Positions 1 through 9,153 of a DNA stretch of 64,000 nt are shown here, in pieces. Location of the stretch: NCBI RefSeq assembly GCF_000717645.1, contig NZ_JNZZ01000009.1, positions 1 to 64,000 of the forward strand. Reading direction: 5' to 3'. The stretch comes from Streptomyces californicus. Lineage in GTDB: Bacteria > Actinomycetota > Actinomycetes > Streptomycetales > Streptomycetaceae. Both the position numbers and the translations under genes were made by a program. The notes beneath the pieces are model-generated. The model saw only the letters and a list, made by a program, of their open reading frames with translations. It had not been told where the DNA came from and ran no database searches. Each line of letters begins with the position of its first letter. The first letter of the stretch is position 1.

Positions 1-65
1 AGGCAGGCGCGGGCGACCACCCCCACCCCCGCCCAGACCACCCCGCCGGAGGCGATCCCGAGTGA
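1..65 (+). CDS. 3' end of an upstream nuo-operon gene (partial)
   Basis: An open frame enters from the left edge and ends at TGA 63-65. It encodes a short Gly/Asp/His/Pro-rich tail ending in G-G-D-P-E. The stop overlaps the GTG start of nuoH (GTGA, 62-65), the same coupling seen at several other junctions of this operon. The tail is too short and too low in complexity to tell which subunit it belongs to. NuoG is the usual neighbour of nuoH. NuoD is possible if this is the reduced second nuo cluster found in streptomycetes. Confidence 0.55.
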   Translation, partial: AGAGDHPHPRPDHPAGGDPE

Positions 66-1030
66 ACGACGTGTCCGACGTCGCCCTCCGCCTGGCCATC
101 GTCTTCGCCGTCTTCCTGGTCGCCCCGCTCCTCGTGGGGCAGACGGAACACAAGGTGATGGCCCACATGCAGGGCCGGCTCGGCCCCATGTACGCGGGCG
201 GCTTCCACGGCTGGGCCCAGCTCGTCGCGGACGGGGTGAAGTTCGCGCAGAAGGAAGACGTGGTTCCGGCCGCCGCCGACCGCCGCGTCTTCCAGCTCGC
301 CCCCGCCGTCGCCCTCCTCCCGTATCTCCTCGTCCTCGCCGTCATCCCGGTGGGGCCCGGCGACGGGGCGGTGGGCCAGGCCGTCGACGCGGGCATCTTC
401 TTCGTGCTCGCCGTCATGGGCGTCGGCGTGCTCGGGTCGCTCATGGGCGGCTGGGCCTCCGCCAACAAGTTCTCCCTCCTCGGCGGCCTCCGCACCGCCG
501 CGCAACTCCTCTCCTACGAGCTGCCGATGCTCCTGGCCGCCGCCTCCGTGGCCATGGCCGCCGGCACGGTCTCGCTCACCGGCATCCTCGACGGCTTCCA
601 GTGGTGGTGGCTGCCCTGGCAGATCATCGGCGCGCTGGTCTTCTTCACGGCCGGGCTCGCCGAACTCCAGCGGCCCCCGTTCGACATGCCCGTGGCCGAC
701 TCCGAGATCATCTTCGGCGCGTACACCGAGTACACGGGGCTGCGGTTCGCCCTGTTCCTCCTCGCCGAGTACGCGGGCATCGTCGTCCTGTGCGCCCTGA
801 CCGCCGTCCTCTTCCTGGGCGGCTGGCACGGCCCGTTCGGCGCCGACGGGCTCGGCTGGCTCTGGACGCTGCTCAAGACCGCCGTGCTCGCGTTCGTCGT
901 CATCTGGCTGCGCGTCAGCTACCCGCGTCTGCGTGAGGACCAGTTGCAGAAGCTCGCCTGGACCACGCTCGTTCCGCTCGCCCTCGCGCAGATCGCGCTG
1001 ACCGGCATCGTGAAGGTGGCGATCAACTGA
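62..1030 (+). CDS. nuoH: NADH-quinone oxidoreductase subunit H
   Basis: Membrane subunit H (ND1 family) of respiratory complex I, at the junction of the peripheral and membrane arms near the quinone site. The 322-residue protein is almost entirely hydrophobic, with about eight membrane segments. It carries the family's conserved early region ([14 protein letters not shown]) and the loop around residues 200-225 with R-P-P-F-D, then E-S/D-E-like acidic residues ([13 protein letters not shown]). The start is GTG 62, overlapping the preceding stop; the stop TGA overlaps the nuoI ATG by one base. It lacks any long C-terminal extension. The assignment is firm. Which of the two nuo clusters of streptomycetes it belongs to is not settled by this gene alone. 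Confidence 0.95.
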   Translation: MNDVSDVALRLAIVFAVFLVAPLLVGQTEHKVMAHMQGRLGPMYAGGFHGWAQLVADGVKFAQKEDVVPAAADRRVFQLAPAVALLPYLLVLAVIPVGPGDGAVGQAVDAGIFFVLAVMGVGVLGSLMGGWASANKFSLLGGLRTAAQLLSYELPMLLAAASVAMAAGTVSLTGILDGFQWWWLPWQIIGALVFFTAGLAELQRPPFDMPVADSEIIFGAYTEYTGLRFALFLLAEYAGIVVLCALTAVLFLGGWHGPFGADGLGWLWTLLKTAVLAFVVIWLRVSYPRLREDQLQKLAWTTLVPLALAQIALTGIVKVAIN

Positions 1031-1611
1031 TGCCCCCGCTCCCCGGATCCGGCCTGGCCAAGGGCCTCGCCGTCACCCTGCGCACGATGACGAGGAAGAC
1101 CGTCACCGAGCAGTACCCCGAGGTCCAGCCCGAACTCCCGCCCCGCTCGCGGGGCGTCATCGGGCTGTTCGAGGAGAACTGCACGGTCTGCATGCTCTGC
1201 GCCCGTGAGTGCCCCGACTGGTGCATCTACATCGACTCCCACAAGGAGACCTCCCCGCCCGCCGCCCCCGGTGGCCGCGAGCGCAGCCGGAACGTCCTCG
1301 ACCGCTTCGCCATCGACTTCTCCCTCTGCATGTACTGCGGCATCTGCATCGAGGTGTGCCCCTTCGACGCGCTGTTCTGGTCGCCCGAGTTCGAGTACGC
1401 GGAGACGGACATCCACGAACTCACCCACGAGCGCGACAAGCTCCGCGAGTGGATGTGGACCGTGCCGGAGCCGCCCGCGCTCGACCCGGCCGCCGAGGAG
1501 CCCAAGGAGATCGCCGCCGCCCGCAAGGCCGCGGACAAGCTCGCCGCCCAGCTCGCACAGGAGCAGCGGGAACAGCCGGCGGGGCAGGACGAGAACGGAG
1601 GGACCCCGTGA
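1030..1611 (+). CDS. nuoI: NADH-quinone oxidoreductase subunit I (two 4Fe-4S ferredoxin domain)
   Basis: Peripheral-arm electron carrier of complex I (TYKY/NuoI family), 193 residues. Two complete 4Fe-4S motifs are visible: C51-x2-C54-x2-C57-x3-C61-P and C100-x2-C103-x2-C106-x3-C110-P, which bind clusters N6a and N6b next to the quinone site. The C-terminal 50 residues are charged and Ala/Glu/Gln-rich and are probably a disordered tail. The ATG overlaps the nuoH stop by one base and the TGA overlaps the GTG of nuoJ, so translation is coupled along the operon. Confidence 0.95.
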   Translation: MPPLPGSGLAKGLAVTLRTMTRKTVTEQYPEVQPELPPRSRGVIGLFEENCTVCMLCARECPDWCIYIDSHKETSPPAAPGGRERSRNVLDRFAIDFSLCMYCGICIEVCPFDALFWSPEFEYAETDIHELTHERDKLREWMWTVPEPPALDPAAEEPKEIAAARKAADKLAAQLAQEQREQPAGQDENGGTP

Positions 1612-2351
1612 CGTCGCACACCGCCCCTCTCACGCTCGCCTCAGCCGCCGGCGGCCACCCCGGCTTCCTGTCCCCGTCCGGCGTCGAGATCGCGTTCCTC
1701 CTCGTCGGCCTCGTCACCCTCGGGGCCGCCGTCATCACCGTCACGACCAGGCAGCTCGTGCACGCCGCGCTCTGGCTGGTCGTCGCGCTCGGCGGGCTGG
1801 CCGTCGAGTACCTGCTGCTCACCGCGGAGTTCATCGCCTGGGTGCAGGTACTGATCTACGTCGGATCCATCGTCGTCCTCCTCCTGTTCGGCCTGATGCT
1901 CACCCGGGCCCCCGTCGGCCGCTCCCCGGACGCCGACTCGGGCAACCGCCCGGTCGCCCTCGGGGTGGCCGTCGCCGCCGCGGCGGCCCTCGTCTGGGTC
2001 GTGACCGACGCCTTCCGCACCACGTGGATCGAGCTCGACGGACCGGCCCAGGGCTCCACCGAGGTCACCGGCGCCTTCCTGTTCCGCAACTGGGTCCTGC
2101 CCTTCGAGGCCCTCTCCGTACTGCTGCTCGCCGCCCTCGTCGGCGCGATCGTCCTCTCCCGCAAACGCGACACGGACGCGGATACGGGCACGGGCACGGC
2201 CGCCGACACGAAGGCCGAGGCCCCAGGGGCCGAAACCGCGGGCACCGATACGAAGGCCGAGGCCCGTCCCGCCCCCGGCGACAGGTCCACCCCCTCCCGC
2301 GCCCGTACGCCCCGTGAGGCCGACGCACCCGGCCAGGAGGAGCAGCGCTGA
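1608..2351 (+). CDS. nuoJ: NADH-quinone oxidoreductase subunit J
   Basis: Complex I membrane subunit J (ND6 family). I take GTG 1608, which overlaps the nuoI TGA and gives 247 residues. About five transmembrane segments cover residues 20-180, including the conserved region near residue 60 with A-L-W and V-E-Y, and the stretch [15 protein letters not shown] that marks NuoJ. After the last helix there is a hydrophilic tail of about 60 residues rich in Asp, Thr, Gly, Ala and Lys (repeats of D-T and T-K-A-E). The short core NuoJ family lacks this tail. The stop overlaps the nuoK ATG. Confidence 0.93.
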   Translation: MTSHTAPLTLASAAGGHPGFLSPSGVEIAFLLVGLVTLGAAVITVTTRQLVHAALWLVVALGGLAVEYLLLTAEFIAWVQVLIYVGSIVVLLLFGLMLTRAPVGRSPDADSGNRPVALGVAVAAAAALVWVVTDAFRTTWIELDGPAQGSTEVTGAFLFRNWVLPFEALSVLLLAALVGAIVLSRKRDTDADTGTGTAADTKAEAPGAETAGTDTKAEARPAPGDRSTPSRARTPREADAPGQEEQR

Positions 2352-2803
2352 TGCACCTCGCCTATCCCGCCGTGCTCGCCGCCCTCCTCTTCTGCGTCGG
2401 TCTGTACGGTGTCCTCGCCCGCCGCAACGCGATCCTGGTCCTGATGTCCGTCGAGCTGATGCTCAACGCCGTCAACCTCAACCTCGTTGCCTTCGACGTC
2501 TGGCTCCGCGACACCCTCCACTCCGGTCAGGCCCTCACGCTCTTCACCATCGCCATCGCCGCCGCCGAGATCGGCATCGGCCTCGCGATCGTCCTGGCCG
2601 TCCACCGCAACCGGGGCACCTCCGACATCGACCGGCTCCGCGACACCGCCGAGACCGACGCCGCCGAAGACCTCCCCGAGACCTCCGGGGCCGACGACGC
2701 GGACCGTCGGGGGCCCGCGACCCCGGCCGACGGGCCGGGCGGGAACGCGGGCACCACGAAGAAGAACGCAGGCAGGACGAAGAAGGCCGAGGCCACCGCG
2801 TGA
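2351..2803 (+). CDS. nuoK: NADH-quinone oxidoreductase subunit K with extended hydrophilic tail
   Basis: Complex I subunit K (ND4L family). It has three transmembrane helices within the first 100 residues, with the two conserved membrane glutamates expected for proton transfer ([11 protein letters not shown] and A-A-A-E-I-G-I-G-L). The protein is 150 residues against about 100 in most bacteria. The extra 50 residues form a charged Asp/Gly/Lys-rich C-terminal tail. ATG 2351 overlaps the nuoJ stop; the TGA at 2801-2803 overlaps the GTG of nuoL. Confidence 0.94.
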   Translation: MHLAYPAVLAALLFCVGLYGVLARRNAILVLMSVELMLNAVNLNLVAFDVWLRDTLHSGQALTLFTIAIAAAEIGIGLAIVLAVHRNRGTSDIDRLRDTAETDAAEDLPETSGADDADRRGPATPADGPGGNAGTTKKNAGRTKKAEATA

Positions 2804-4800
2804 CCACCACGACCCTCGCCGCTCTCGTCCCCCTCCTCCCGTTCATCGGCGCCCTCGCCGTCCTCGCCGCAGGCCGTACCGCCCCCGGGTTCGTCCGGCC
2901 GCTCGCGATCCTCCCGACCCTCACCGCCGCCGTGCTCGCGGTGCTCGTCGCCGTCCGCCAGGGCGGCGGACGGGCCGTCGACGCCGCCACCCAGCTCACC
3001 CCCACCGGCTCGGTCCCCATCGACCTGGCGCTGCACCTCGACGGGTTCGCCGTCCTGGTCGCCGTCCTCGTCACCGTCGTCGCCACCTGCGTACAGCTCT
3101 ACTCCACGGCCTACCTCCGCGACGACGCCCGCTACCCCTCCTACGCCGCCCTCGTCTCCCTCTTCACCTCCGCCATGCTGCTGGTCGTCTACTCCGGCGA
3201 CCTGATGGTGCTCCTGGTCGGCTGGGAGGTCATGGGCATCTGCTCGTACTTCCTCGTCGGGCACTACTGGGAGACGCCCGAGGCCCGTGCCGCCTCCCTC
3301 AAGGCGTTCCTGGTCACCAAGCTCGGCGACGTCCCCTTCCTGATCGGTCTGTTCGCGCTCGCCGCCGACACCGGCAGCTTCCGCATCACCAAGGTCCTCG
3401 CGGCGGTCGGCAACGGCGGACTCGACCACCCGACCCTCATCGCCCTGCTGCTCCTCGCGGGCGTCGCGGGCAAGTCGGCCCAGTTCCCCCTGCACACCTG
3501 GCTGCCCGACGCGATGGCCGGCCCCACCCCCGTCTCCGCGCTCATCCACGCGGCGACGATGGTCGCCGCCGGCATCTACGTCGTGGCCCGCCTGCTGCCC
3601 GTCTTCGCGGCCTCCGGCGCGGCGCTCGTCGTCCTCGCCGCGATGGCGGCCGTCACGATGGTCGGGTCCGGGCTCGCCGCCCTCGCCCAGGACGACATCA
3701 AACGCGTCCTCGCCTACTCGACCATCGGCCAGCTCGGCTACATGTCGGGCGCCCTCGCGGTCGGCGACCGGGGCGCGGCCGTCTTCCACCTGATCTCGCA
3801 CGGTGCGTTCAAAGCCGTCCTCTTCCTCGCCGCGGGCGTCGTCATCCACGCCGCCGGCACCAACTCGCTGGCCGTCATGGCCCGGACGGGCGGACTCGCC
3901 CGCCGCGTCCCGGACGCCTACTGGACGATGACGGTCGCCCTGCTCGCGCTCGCCGCCGTCCCGCCGTTCGCCGGCTTCTTCTCCAAGGAAGCCGTCCTCG
4001 TCGCCGCCGAGCACACCGCGCTGGGGGACCGGACCGTCGCCCCGGCCGCCGCGGGCTGGACGATCCTGGTCGCCGGGCTCCTCGCCGCCGTCCTGACCGC
4101 CGCCTACGCCGTACGCCTCTGGCTCCTCGCCTTCCGCGGGCGCGGGGCCGAGGCCCCCGACCACGGCCGGCAGCCCCTCGCGATGACCTCCGTCCTGTGG
4201 ATCCTGACCGTGCCCACCATCGGCTTCGGCCTCACCGCCGGCCTGCTCGGCGACTGGTTCGACGGGCACGCCCTCACGCCGTCCCTCACCACCGCCGTCC
4301 TGTCCACCGGCGTCACGCTCGTCGGCGGACTCGTCACCTACGGCGCCTGGCGGCACACCACCGCCCTCGCCGCCCGCACCCCCATCGGCGCCGTCACCGC
4401 GCACCCCGGCGCGGAGCCCGCCCTCGTCGAAGCCGAGGCCATGAGGTCCCACACCGCCGTCTACGGCACCATCGCGGGCGCCCCCGACCCGGCCGACCCC
4501 GGCAGGCTCCTCCTCGGCCCCCTCCACCGCCACGCGGCCACCGGATTCCACCTCGACGCGCTCTACTCGGCGCTGTTCGTCCGGCCCGTCCAGGGGGCGG
4601 CACGGATCGTCCGCTTCCTGGACCGCGCGGTCGTCGACACCTACGTCAACGGAACGGGCGCCGTCACCCGCCTCCTCGGCACCGCCGTCCGCCGGGCTCA
4701 GACCGGCAACGTGCAGACCTACGTCAGCGCCCTGCTCGCCGGGTCCCTCGTCCTGGCGATCGCCGCCGTCGTCTTCGCCAACGTCAACGCGGGGTCGTGA
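2800..4800 (+). CDS. nuoL: NADH-quinone oxidoreductase subunit L
   Basis: Distal antiporter-like proton-pumping subunit of complex I (ND5 family), 666 residues starting at GTG 2800 within the nuoK stop. It is highly hydrophobic with about 15 or 16 membrane helices. Family marks include [14 protein letters not shown] with the conserved membrane Glu, [15 protein letters not shown], and [11 protein letters not shown]. The C-terminal part contains the amphipathic lateral helix region. The stop overlaps the nuoM start (GTGA). Confidence 0.96.
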   Translation: MTTTTLAALVPLLPFIGALAVLAAGRTAPGFVRPLAILPTLTAAVLAVLVAVRQGGGRAVDAATQLTPTGSVPIDLALHLDGFAVLVAVLVTVVATCVQLYSTAYLRDDARYPSYAALVSLFTSAMLLVVYSGDLMVLLVGWEVMGICSYFLVGHYWETPEARAASLKAFLVTKLGDVPFLIGLFALAADTGSFRITKVLAAVGNGGLDHPTLIALLLLAGVAGKSAQFPLHTWLPDAMAGPTPVSALIHAATMVAAGIYVVARLLPVFAASGAALVVLAAMAAVTMVGSGLAALAQDDIKRVLAYSTIGQLGYMSGALAVGDRGAAVFHLISHGAFKAVLFLAAGVVIHAAGTNSLAVMARTGGLARRVPDAYWTMTVALLALAAVPPFAGFFSKEAVLVAAEHTALGDRTVAPAAAGWTILVAGLLAAVLTAAYAVRLWLLAFRGRGAEAPDHGRQPLAMTSVLWILTVPTIGFGLTAGLLGDWFDGHALTPSLTTAVLSTGVTLVGGLVTYGAWRHTTALAARTPIGAVTAHPGAEPALVEAEAMRSHTAVYGTIAGAPDPADPGRLLLGPLHRHAATGFHLDALYSALFVRPVQGAARIVRFLDRAVVDTYVNGTGAVTRLLGTAVRRAQTGNVQTYVSALLAGSLVLAIAAVVFANVNAGS

Positions 4801-6584
4801 CCGTGATCGATATCAGCCCGTCCGTGATGCAGTTCCTTCTGGCGTTCATCGTCGTCGGCCCGCTCCTCGGCGCCGTCGCGGCCCTGCTCCCGGCCCCGCC
4901 CGGCCTCAAGGGCAGGAACCCCGACCAGGCCGTGCTCCGCCACGGCGTGACCGTCACCGGCGCCGTCCTCATCGCCGCGATCGTCCTGGCCGTCGGCTTC
5001 GACCACGACCACCCCGCCACGATGCAGGCCACCACCGACATCAGCTGGATCCCGGCGCTCGACGTCCGCATCCACCTCGGCATCGACGGCATCTCGCTCC
5101 CCCTCCTGGTCCTGACCGCGCTGCTGACCTTCCTCTGCGCGCTGTACAGCTACTTCAAGCCGCCCGCGGGCCCCTCACCGAAGGCGTTCGTCGCCCTCGT
5201 CCTCCTCCTGGAGTCCGGCACCCTCGCCACCTTCGCCGTCCTCGACCTGCTGCTCTTCTTCCTCGCCTTCGAGATGGTCCTCATCCCGATGTACTTCCTC
5301 ATCAACCGCTGGGGCGGCGACCAACGGCAGGCGGCCGCCTGGAAGTTCATCCTCTACACACTGCTCGGCTCGGTCGTCATGCTGCTGGGCCTGCTCCTCG
5401 TCGGGCTGAAGAGCGGCACCTTCGACATGGTGGCACTCGCCACTGACAACGGCCGCGGTCTCACCACGTCCGTGCAGGTCATCGCCGTTCTCGCGATCGG
5501 ACTCGGCCTCGCCGTGAAGACCCCGATGTGGCCGTTGCACAGCTGGCTGCCCGACGCCCACACCGCCGCCCCCACGGTCGGATCGGTGCTCCTCGCGGGC
5601 GTCCTGCTGAAGATGGGAACGTACGGGTTCGTCCGCATCCTGCTCCCCGCCGCCCCGGACGGCATGCGGACCTTCGCGCCGTACCTCGCCGCGTTCGCCG
5701 TCGTCGGCATCGTCTACGGCTCGCTCGCCTGCCTGGCCCTCGCCCGTACCGGGGCCAAGGGGGACCTCAAGCGGCTCATCGCCTACTCCTCCGTCGGCCA
5801 CATGGGCTTCGTCCTGCTCGGCATCGCCACCATGACGCCCACCGGCGTCAACGGAGCGCTGTTCGCGAACATCGCCCACGGCCTCATCACCGGCCTGCTC
5901 TTCTTCCTGGTCGGCGCGGTCAAGGACCGCTACGGCACCGCCGACCTCGACACCCTCGCCGGAGCGACCGGCGCGGCGCTCTACGGCCGCGCGCCCCGCC
6001 TCGGCGCGCTGCTCGCCTTCGCCGCCGTCGCCTCGCTCGGCCTGCCCGGACTGGCCGGATTCTGGGGCGAGATGCTGACCCTGTTCGGCGCGTACAGCCC
6101 GGCCGAAGGGCTCAGCCGCCCGGCGTTCCGCACCTTCATGGCCATCGGGGCGTTCGGCACCCTGCTCACCGCCGCGTACATGCTCATCGTGGTCCGCCGC
6201 GTCTGCATGGGCGAGCACGCCCTCCCCGCCCGTACGACCCCGGCCACCACACCGACCCCGTCAGCTGCATCAGCCCCGGACGCCCCGCAGGCCCCAGCCG
6301 CACCAGGCACCCCGCAGCCCCCGGCCGCCACTCCGGCCCCGGCTGCCTCACCAACCTCCGGCCCCCTGCAAGCCCCGACCACCCCCGGCACTCTGCAAGC
6401 CCCGCCCACCCCCGGCGCCCCGCAGGCCCCGCCCGCCCCGCAGCTCGCCGACGTCCAGCCGTACGAAGCCGCCGCCTGGACCCCGCTCGTCGCCCTCACC
6501 GTCCTCGCCGGACTCTGGCCCGCCGTCCTCCTCGGCCTCACCGACCCGGCCGTGCAGAAGCTCCTCTCGGGAGGCAAGTCGTGA
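4797..6584 (+). CDS. nuoM: NADH-quinone oxidoreductase subunit M with an internal Pro/Ala-rich insertion
   Basis: Antiporter-like proton-pumping subunit (ND4 family), 595 residues from GTG 4797 in the nuoL stop. Signature parts are F-E-M-V-L-I-P-M-Y-F with the conserved Glu, K-T-P-M-W-P-L-H-S-W-L-P-D-A-H, and G-L-P-G-L-A-G-F-W-G-E. Between the penultimate and last membrane segments (about residues 478-556, nucleotides 6226-6465) there is an 80-residue insertion made almost only of Ala, Pro, Thr and Gln. It contains repeats such as L-Q-A-P-x-T-P-G. It stays in frame, and the final helix with its W-T-P-L entry follows normally, so the gene is probably functional. Confidence 0.95.
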   Translation: MTVIDISPSVMQFLLAFIVVGPLLGAVAALLPAPPGLKGRNPDQAVLRHGVTVTGAVLIAAIVLAVGFDHDHPATMQATTDISWIPALDVRIHLGIDGISLPLLVLTALLTFLCALYSYFKPPAGPSPKAFVALVLLLESGTLATFAVLDLLLFFLAFEMVLIPMYFLINRWGGDQRQAAAWKFILYTLLGSVVMLLGLLLVGLKSGTFDMVALATDNGRGLTTSVQVIAVLAIGLGLAVKTPMWPLHSWLPDAHTAAPTVGSVLLAGVLLKMGTYGFVRILLPAAPDGMRTFAPYLAAFAVVGIVYGSLACLALARTGAKGDLKRLIAYSSVGHMGFVLLGIATMTPTGVNGALFANIAHGLITGLLFFLVGAVKDRYGTADLDTLAGATGAALYGRAPRLGALLAFAAVASLGLPGLAGFWGEMLTLFGAYSPAEGLSRPAFRTFMAIGAFGTLLTAAYMLIVVRRVCMGEHALPARTTPATTPTPSAASAPDAPQAPAAPGTPQPPAATPAPAASPTSGPLQAPTTPGTLQAPPTPGAPQAPPAPQLADVQPYEAAAWTPLVALTVLAGLWPAVLLGLTDPAVQKLLSGGKS

Positions 6585-8230
6585 CGGCGGCCCTCGGCGC
6601 CACCGCCGGCACCCTCATCGCGCACTCCCCGGGCCCGGCCGCCGTGCCCGCCCCGGGCGGCCCCGGCATCGGCGCCACGGCCGGAAGTCTCGCCGCGGCC
6701 GACGCCCCCAGCCTCGTCCAGTCCATCGACTGGCTCGCCATCGCGCCGCCCACGCTCACCGCGCTGGCCGCCCTGGTCGTCCTGGTGGCCGACCTGTTCC
6801 TGCCCGCGCCCCGCAAACGGCTCCTCGGCTACGGGGCCCTCACCGCCCTCGCCGCCGCCCTCGCCCTCCTGATCCCCCTGCGCGCCGGCGACCGCTCCAC
6901 CTTCTGCCTCACCACCGGCGTCCAGGCGTGCAGCTACACCGTCGACCACTTCACCGTCGTCATCCAGGCCCTCGTCCTCGGCGGCGCGTTCCTCACCGTC
7001 CTCCTCTCGCTCGACGACACCCGCAGGCTGCCGGCGGGGGAGTACTGGTTCCTGCTCCTGGCCTCCGCCTCGGGAGCGGCCCTGCTGCCCGCCGCCCGCG
7101 ACCTCGCCACCCTCGTCGTCGCCCTCGAAGTCGCCTCCCTGCCCGCGTTCGCCCTCGTCGGCATCAAACGCGGCGACCGGCGCTCCTCCGAGGCCGCGCT
7201 CAAGTTCTTCCTCTCCTCCGTCGTCGCGACCGCGGTCATGCTGCTCGGCGTCAGCTTCGTGTACGCGTCCACCGGCACCCTGCACCTCACCGAGATCGCC
7301 GCCCGGCTCGACGACGTGACCCCGGTCCTCGACACCCTCGCCAAGACCGGAGTGACCCTGACGCTCGTCGGCTTCGCCTTCAAGACGGCCGCCGCGCCCT
7401 TCCACTTCTGGGTCCCCGACACCTACGTCGGCGCGCCCCTCCCGATCGCCGCCTACCTCTCCGTCGTCGGAAAGGCCGTCGGGTTCTCGGGCCTCATCCT
7501 GGTGACCGTCGTCGCCTTCCCCTCGTACGCCGACGTCTGGGGGCCCGCCCTCGCCGTCCTCGCCGCGCTCACCATGACCGTCGGCAACGTCGCGGCCGTC
7601 CGGCAACGGGCCGACCGCGCCCGCAGCGCCGTCCGCCTCCTCGCCTGGTCCTCCGTCGCCCAGGCCGGCTACCTCCTCGTCCCGATCGCCGCCGCCGCGT
7701 ACTCCAGCGACGAACAGATCGGCTCGACCGTCGCGTACGCCCTCATGTACGCCGTCGTGAACCTGGGCGCGTTCGCGGTCGCCGCCCTGGTCTCCCGTAC
7801 GCACCCCGGCAACCGGCTCACCGACTACCGGGGCCTGTACGCCACCCGCCCCCTGGCCGCCCTGGCGCTCGGGTTCTTCCTGCTCTGCCTGGCCGGACTG
7901 CCGCCCGGCATCATCGGGCTCTTCGCCAAGGTGACCGTCTTCTCGGCGGCGGTGGACGCGGGGCTCGGCTGGCTCGCCGTCGTCATGGCCGTCAACGTGG
8001 TGATCGCCCTGTACTACTACCTTCAGTGGACCGCGAGCCTCTTCCGTACGCCGGAGGGAGCCCCGGAAACGGCCGCTCCGGACACCGGGGAAGAGCCCCG
8101 TGCCCGCCCGCGCCGATTCCGCGCCCCCACCCCCCTCACCACCGCGATCGTCCTCACCGCCGCCGCCGGAATCCTGCTCTCCGGAGCCCCGCAGGCGGTC
8201 CTGCGCTTCGCCTCCGTCAGCCTGTTCTGA
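6581..8230 (+). CDS. nuoN: NADH-quinone oxidoreductase subunit N
   Basis: Antiporter-like subunit N (ND2 family) and last gene of the operon, 549 residues. GTG 6581 overlaps the nuoM stop. Recognisable parts are L-E-V-A-S-L-P-A-F-A-L-V-G with the conserved Glu, K-F-F-L-S-S-V-V, K-T-A-A-A-P-F-H-F-W-V-P-D-T-Y, and near the end G-L-P-P-G-I-I-G-L-F-A-K. The first 40 residues are Gly/Ala/Pro-rich before the first helix, so a slightly later start is possible, but the overlap with nuoM favours this one. No strong terminator follows directly. Confidence 0.95.
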   Translation: MTAALGATAGTLIAHSPGPAAVPAPGGPGIGATAGSLAAADAPSLVQSIDWLAIAPPTLTALAALVVLVADLFLPAPRKRLLGYGALTALAAALALLIPLRAGDRSTFCLTTGVQACSYTVDHFTVVIQALVLGGAFLTVLLSLDDTRRLPAGEYWFLLLASASGAALLPAARDLATLVVALEVASLPAFALVGIKRGDRRSSEAALKFFLSSVVATAVMLLGVSFVYASTGTLHLTEIAARLDDVTPVLDTLAKTGVTLTLVGFAFKTAAAPFHFWVPDTYVGAPLPIAAYLSVVGKAVGFSGLILVTVVAFPSYADVWGPALAVLAALTMTVGNVAAVRQRADRARSAVRLLAWSSVAQAGYLLVPIAAAAYSSDEQIGSTVAYALMYAVVNLGAFAVAALVSRTHPGNRLTDYRGLYATRPLAALALGFFLLCLAGLPPGIIGLFAKVTVFSAAVDAGLGWLAVVMAVNVVIALYYYLQWTASLFRTPEGAPETAAPDTGEEPRARPRRFRAPTPLTTAIVLTAAAGILLSGAPQAVLRFASVSLF

Positions 8231-8345
8231 CCCCTCCCGCCCCCGCAAGATCGGTTTGCCCGCGGCCCCCGCCACAGGGCATGGTCTTGGCTGCATACGT
8301 CACGTATTCGACGTGGACACGTCGGGCTCAGGAGGAGAGAGAGCA

Positions 8346-8804
8346 GTGCTGAACGGGTTCAAGGACTTCATCCTGCGCGGGAACGTCATCTCGATGGCGA
8401 TCGGCCTCGCCGTGGGAGCCGCCTTCACCGCCGTCGTCACGGGCTTCAGCAACGCCTTCATCACCCCGCTGATCGGTCTCGCCACCCGCGGCACCGGAGA
8501 CTTCAGCAAGGCCCACTACACGGTCGACGGCGTCGACTTCCCCTACGGCCTCTTCGTCAGCGCCGCCATCGCCTTCCTGATCACCGCGGCGGTCCTCTAC
8601 TTCTGCGTCGTGGTCCCCATGGCCAAGGTGCAGAACCGGTTCGCGAAGGAAGAGGCGCCCGACATCAAGGCCGCCCTCCGCGACTGCCCGCGCTGCTTCA
8701 GCGAGATCCCCGCCGTCGCCTCCCGCTGCGGGTACTGCACCAGCGAGGTCCAGCCCGACCCCGAGGCGCTCGCCCTGGCCAAGCTCCCCGCCCAGCAGCA
8801 CTGA
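8346..8804 (+). CDS. mscL: large-conductance mechanosensitive channel with C-terminal zinc ribbon
   Basis: Pentameric stretch-activated emergency valve that releases solutes on hypo-osmotic shock. The 152-residue protein begins M-L-N-G-F-K-D-F-I-L-R-G-N-V, the typical MscL N-terminus, and has two membrane helices (about 14-45 and 68-92) separated by a short extracellular loop. After the channel core the usual cytoplasmic helix is followed by C114-P-R-C117 and C128-G-Y-C131, a four-cysteine zinc-ribbon pattern. The ribosome-binding site GGAGGAG at 8331-8337 fixes GTG 8346 as the start. It sits alone between nuoN and htpX. Confidence 0.93.
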   Translation: MLNGFKDFILRGNVISMAIGLAVGAAFTAVVTGFSNAFITPLIGLATRGTGDFSKAHYTVDGVDFPYGLFVSAAIAFLITAAVLYFCVVVPMAKVQNRFAKEEAPDIKAALRDCPRCFSEIPAVASRCGYCTSEVQPDPEALALAKLPAQQH

Positions 8805-9046
8805 CCGGGGACACACCCGCACAGCGCCACCGGGACGCATCACGGCGCCACCGGGACGAACCTCAGCGCCGGCGGGCACGCCACTGAGACGAACCTCACC
8901 ACCGCGACGCACCGGCCCACCGGCACCCCCAGCTCCTCCACGGCGCACCCCGCCACCCGTACGGCCCAGCGCCCCTCCGTACGGGTCCGGGGGCCCGACC
9001 GGCCCGAACACGCGGCACCGTCCCCGCCCTCCGGCCGCACGCACAA
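8805..9046. other. intergenic stretch between mscL and the htpX promoter
   Basis: I see no gene here. Two imperfect copies of GCGCCACCGGGACG lie close together (about 8823 and 8846), followed by a partial third unit (GAGACGAACCTCACC, near 8885). These look like short tandem-like repeats, not a coding sequence. Confidence 0.4.
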
Positions 9047-9074
9047 GGGAACTAGCTCCTCCCGCCTGGCGTTG
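9047..9074 (+). promoter_or_regulatory. putative SigR-type (ECF sigma) promoter of htpX
   Basis: GGGAAC at 9047-9052, an 18-base spacer and GTTG at 9071-9074 closely match the SigR consensus GGGAAT-N18-GTTG known from Streptomyces thiol-oxidative stress promoters. The match lies 80 bases upstream of the htpX start on the right strand. This is a sequence match only; one base of the -35 element differs. Confidence 0.5.
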
Positions 9075-9153
9075 ACCAGTGCAGGAGGCTCCACTGGGAG
9101 TGGAGCACCACCACGCAAAGGGTTCCCCTGCTGCACCACTTGGAGGGCGTACC

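Noticed and set aside
2487..4796. A long frame running through nuoL in front of nuoM, suggesting a 1365-residue protein
   Set aside because: The part before 4797 is Arg/Pro-rich shadow of nuoL. NuoM begins at GTG 4797, overlapping the nuoL stop, which restores the family length.
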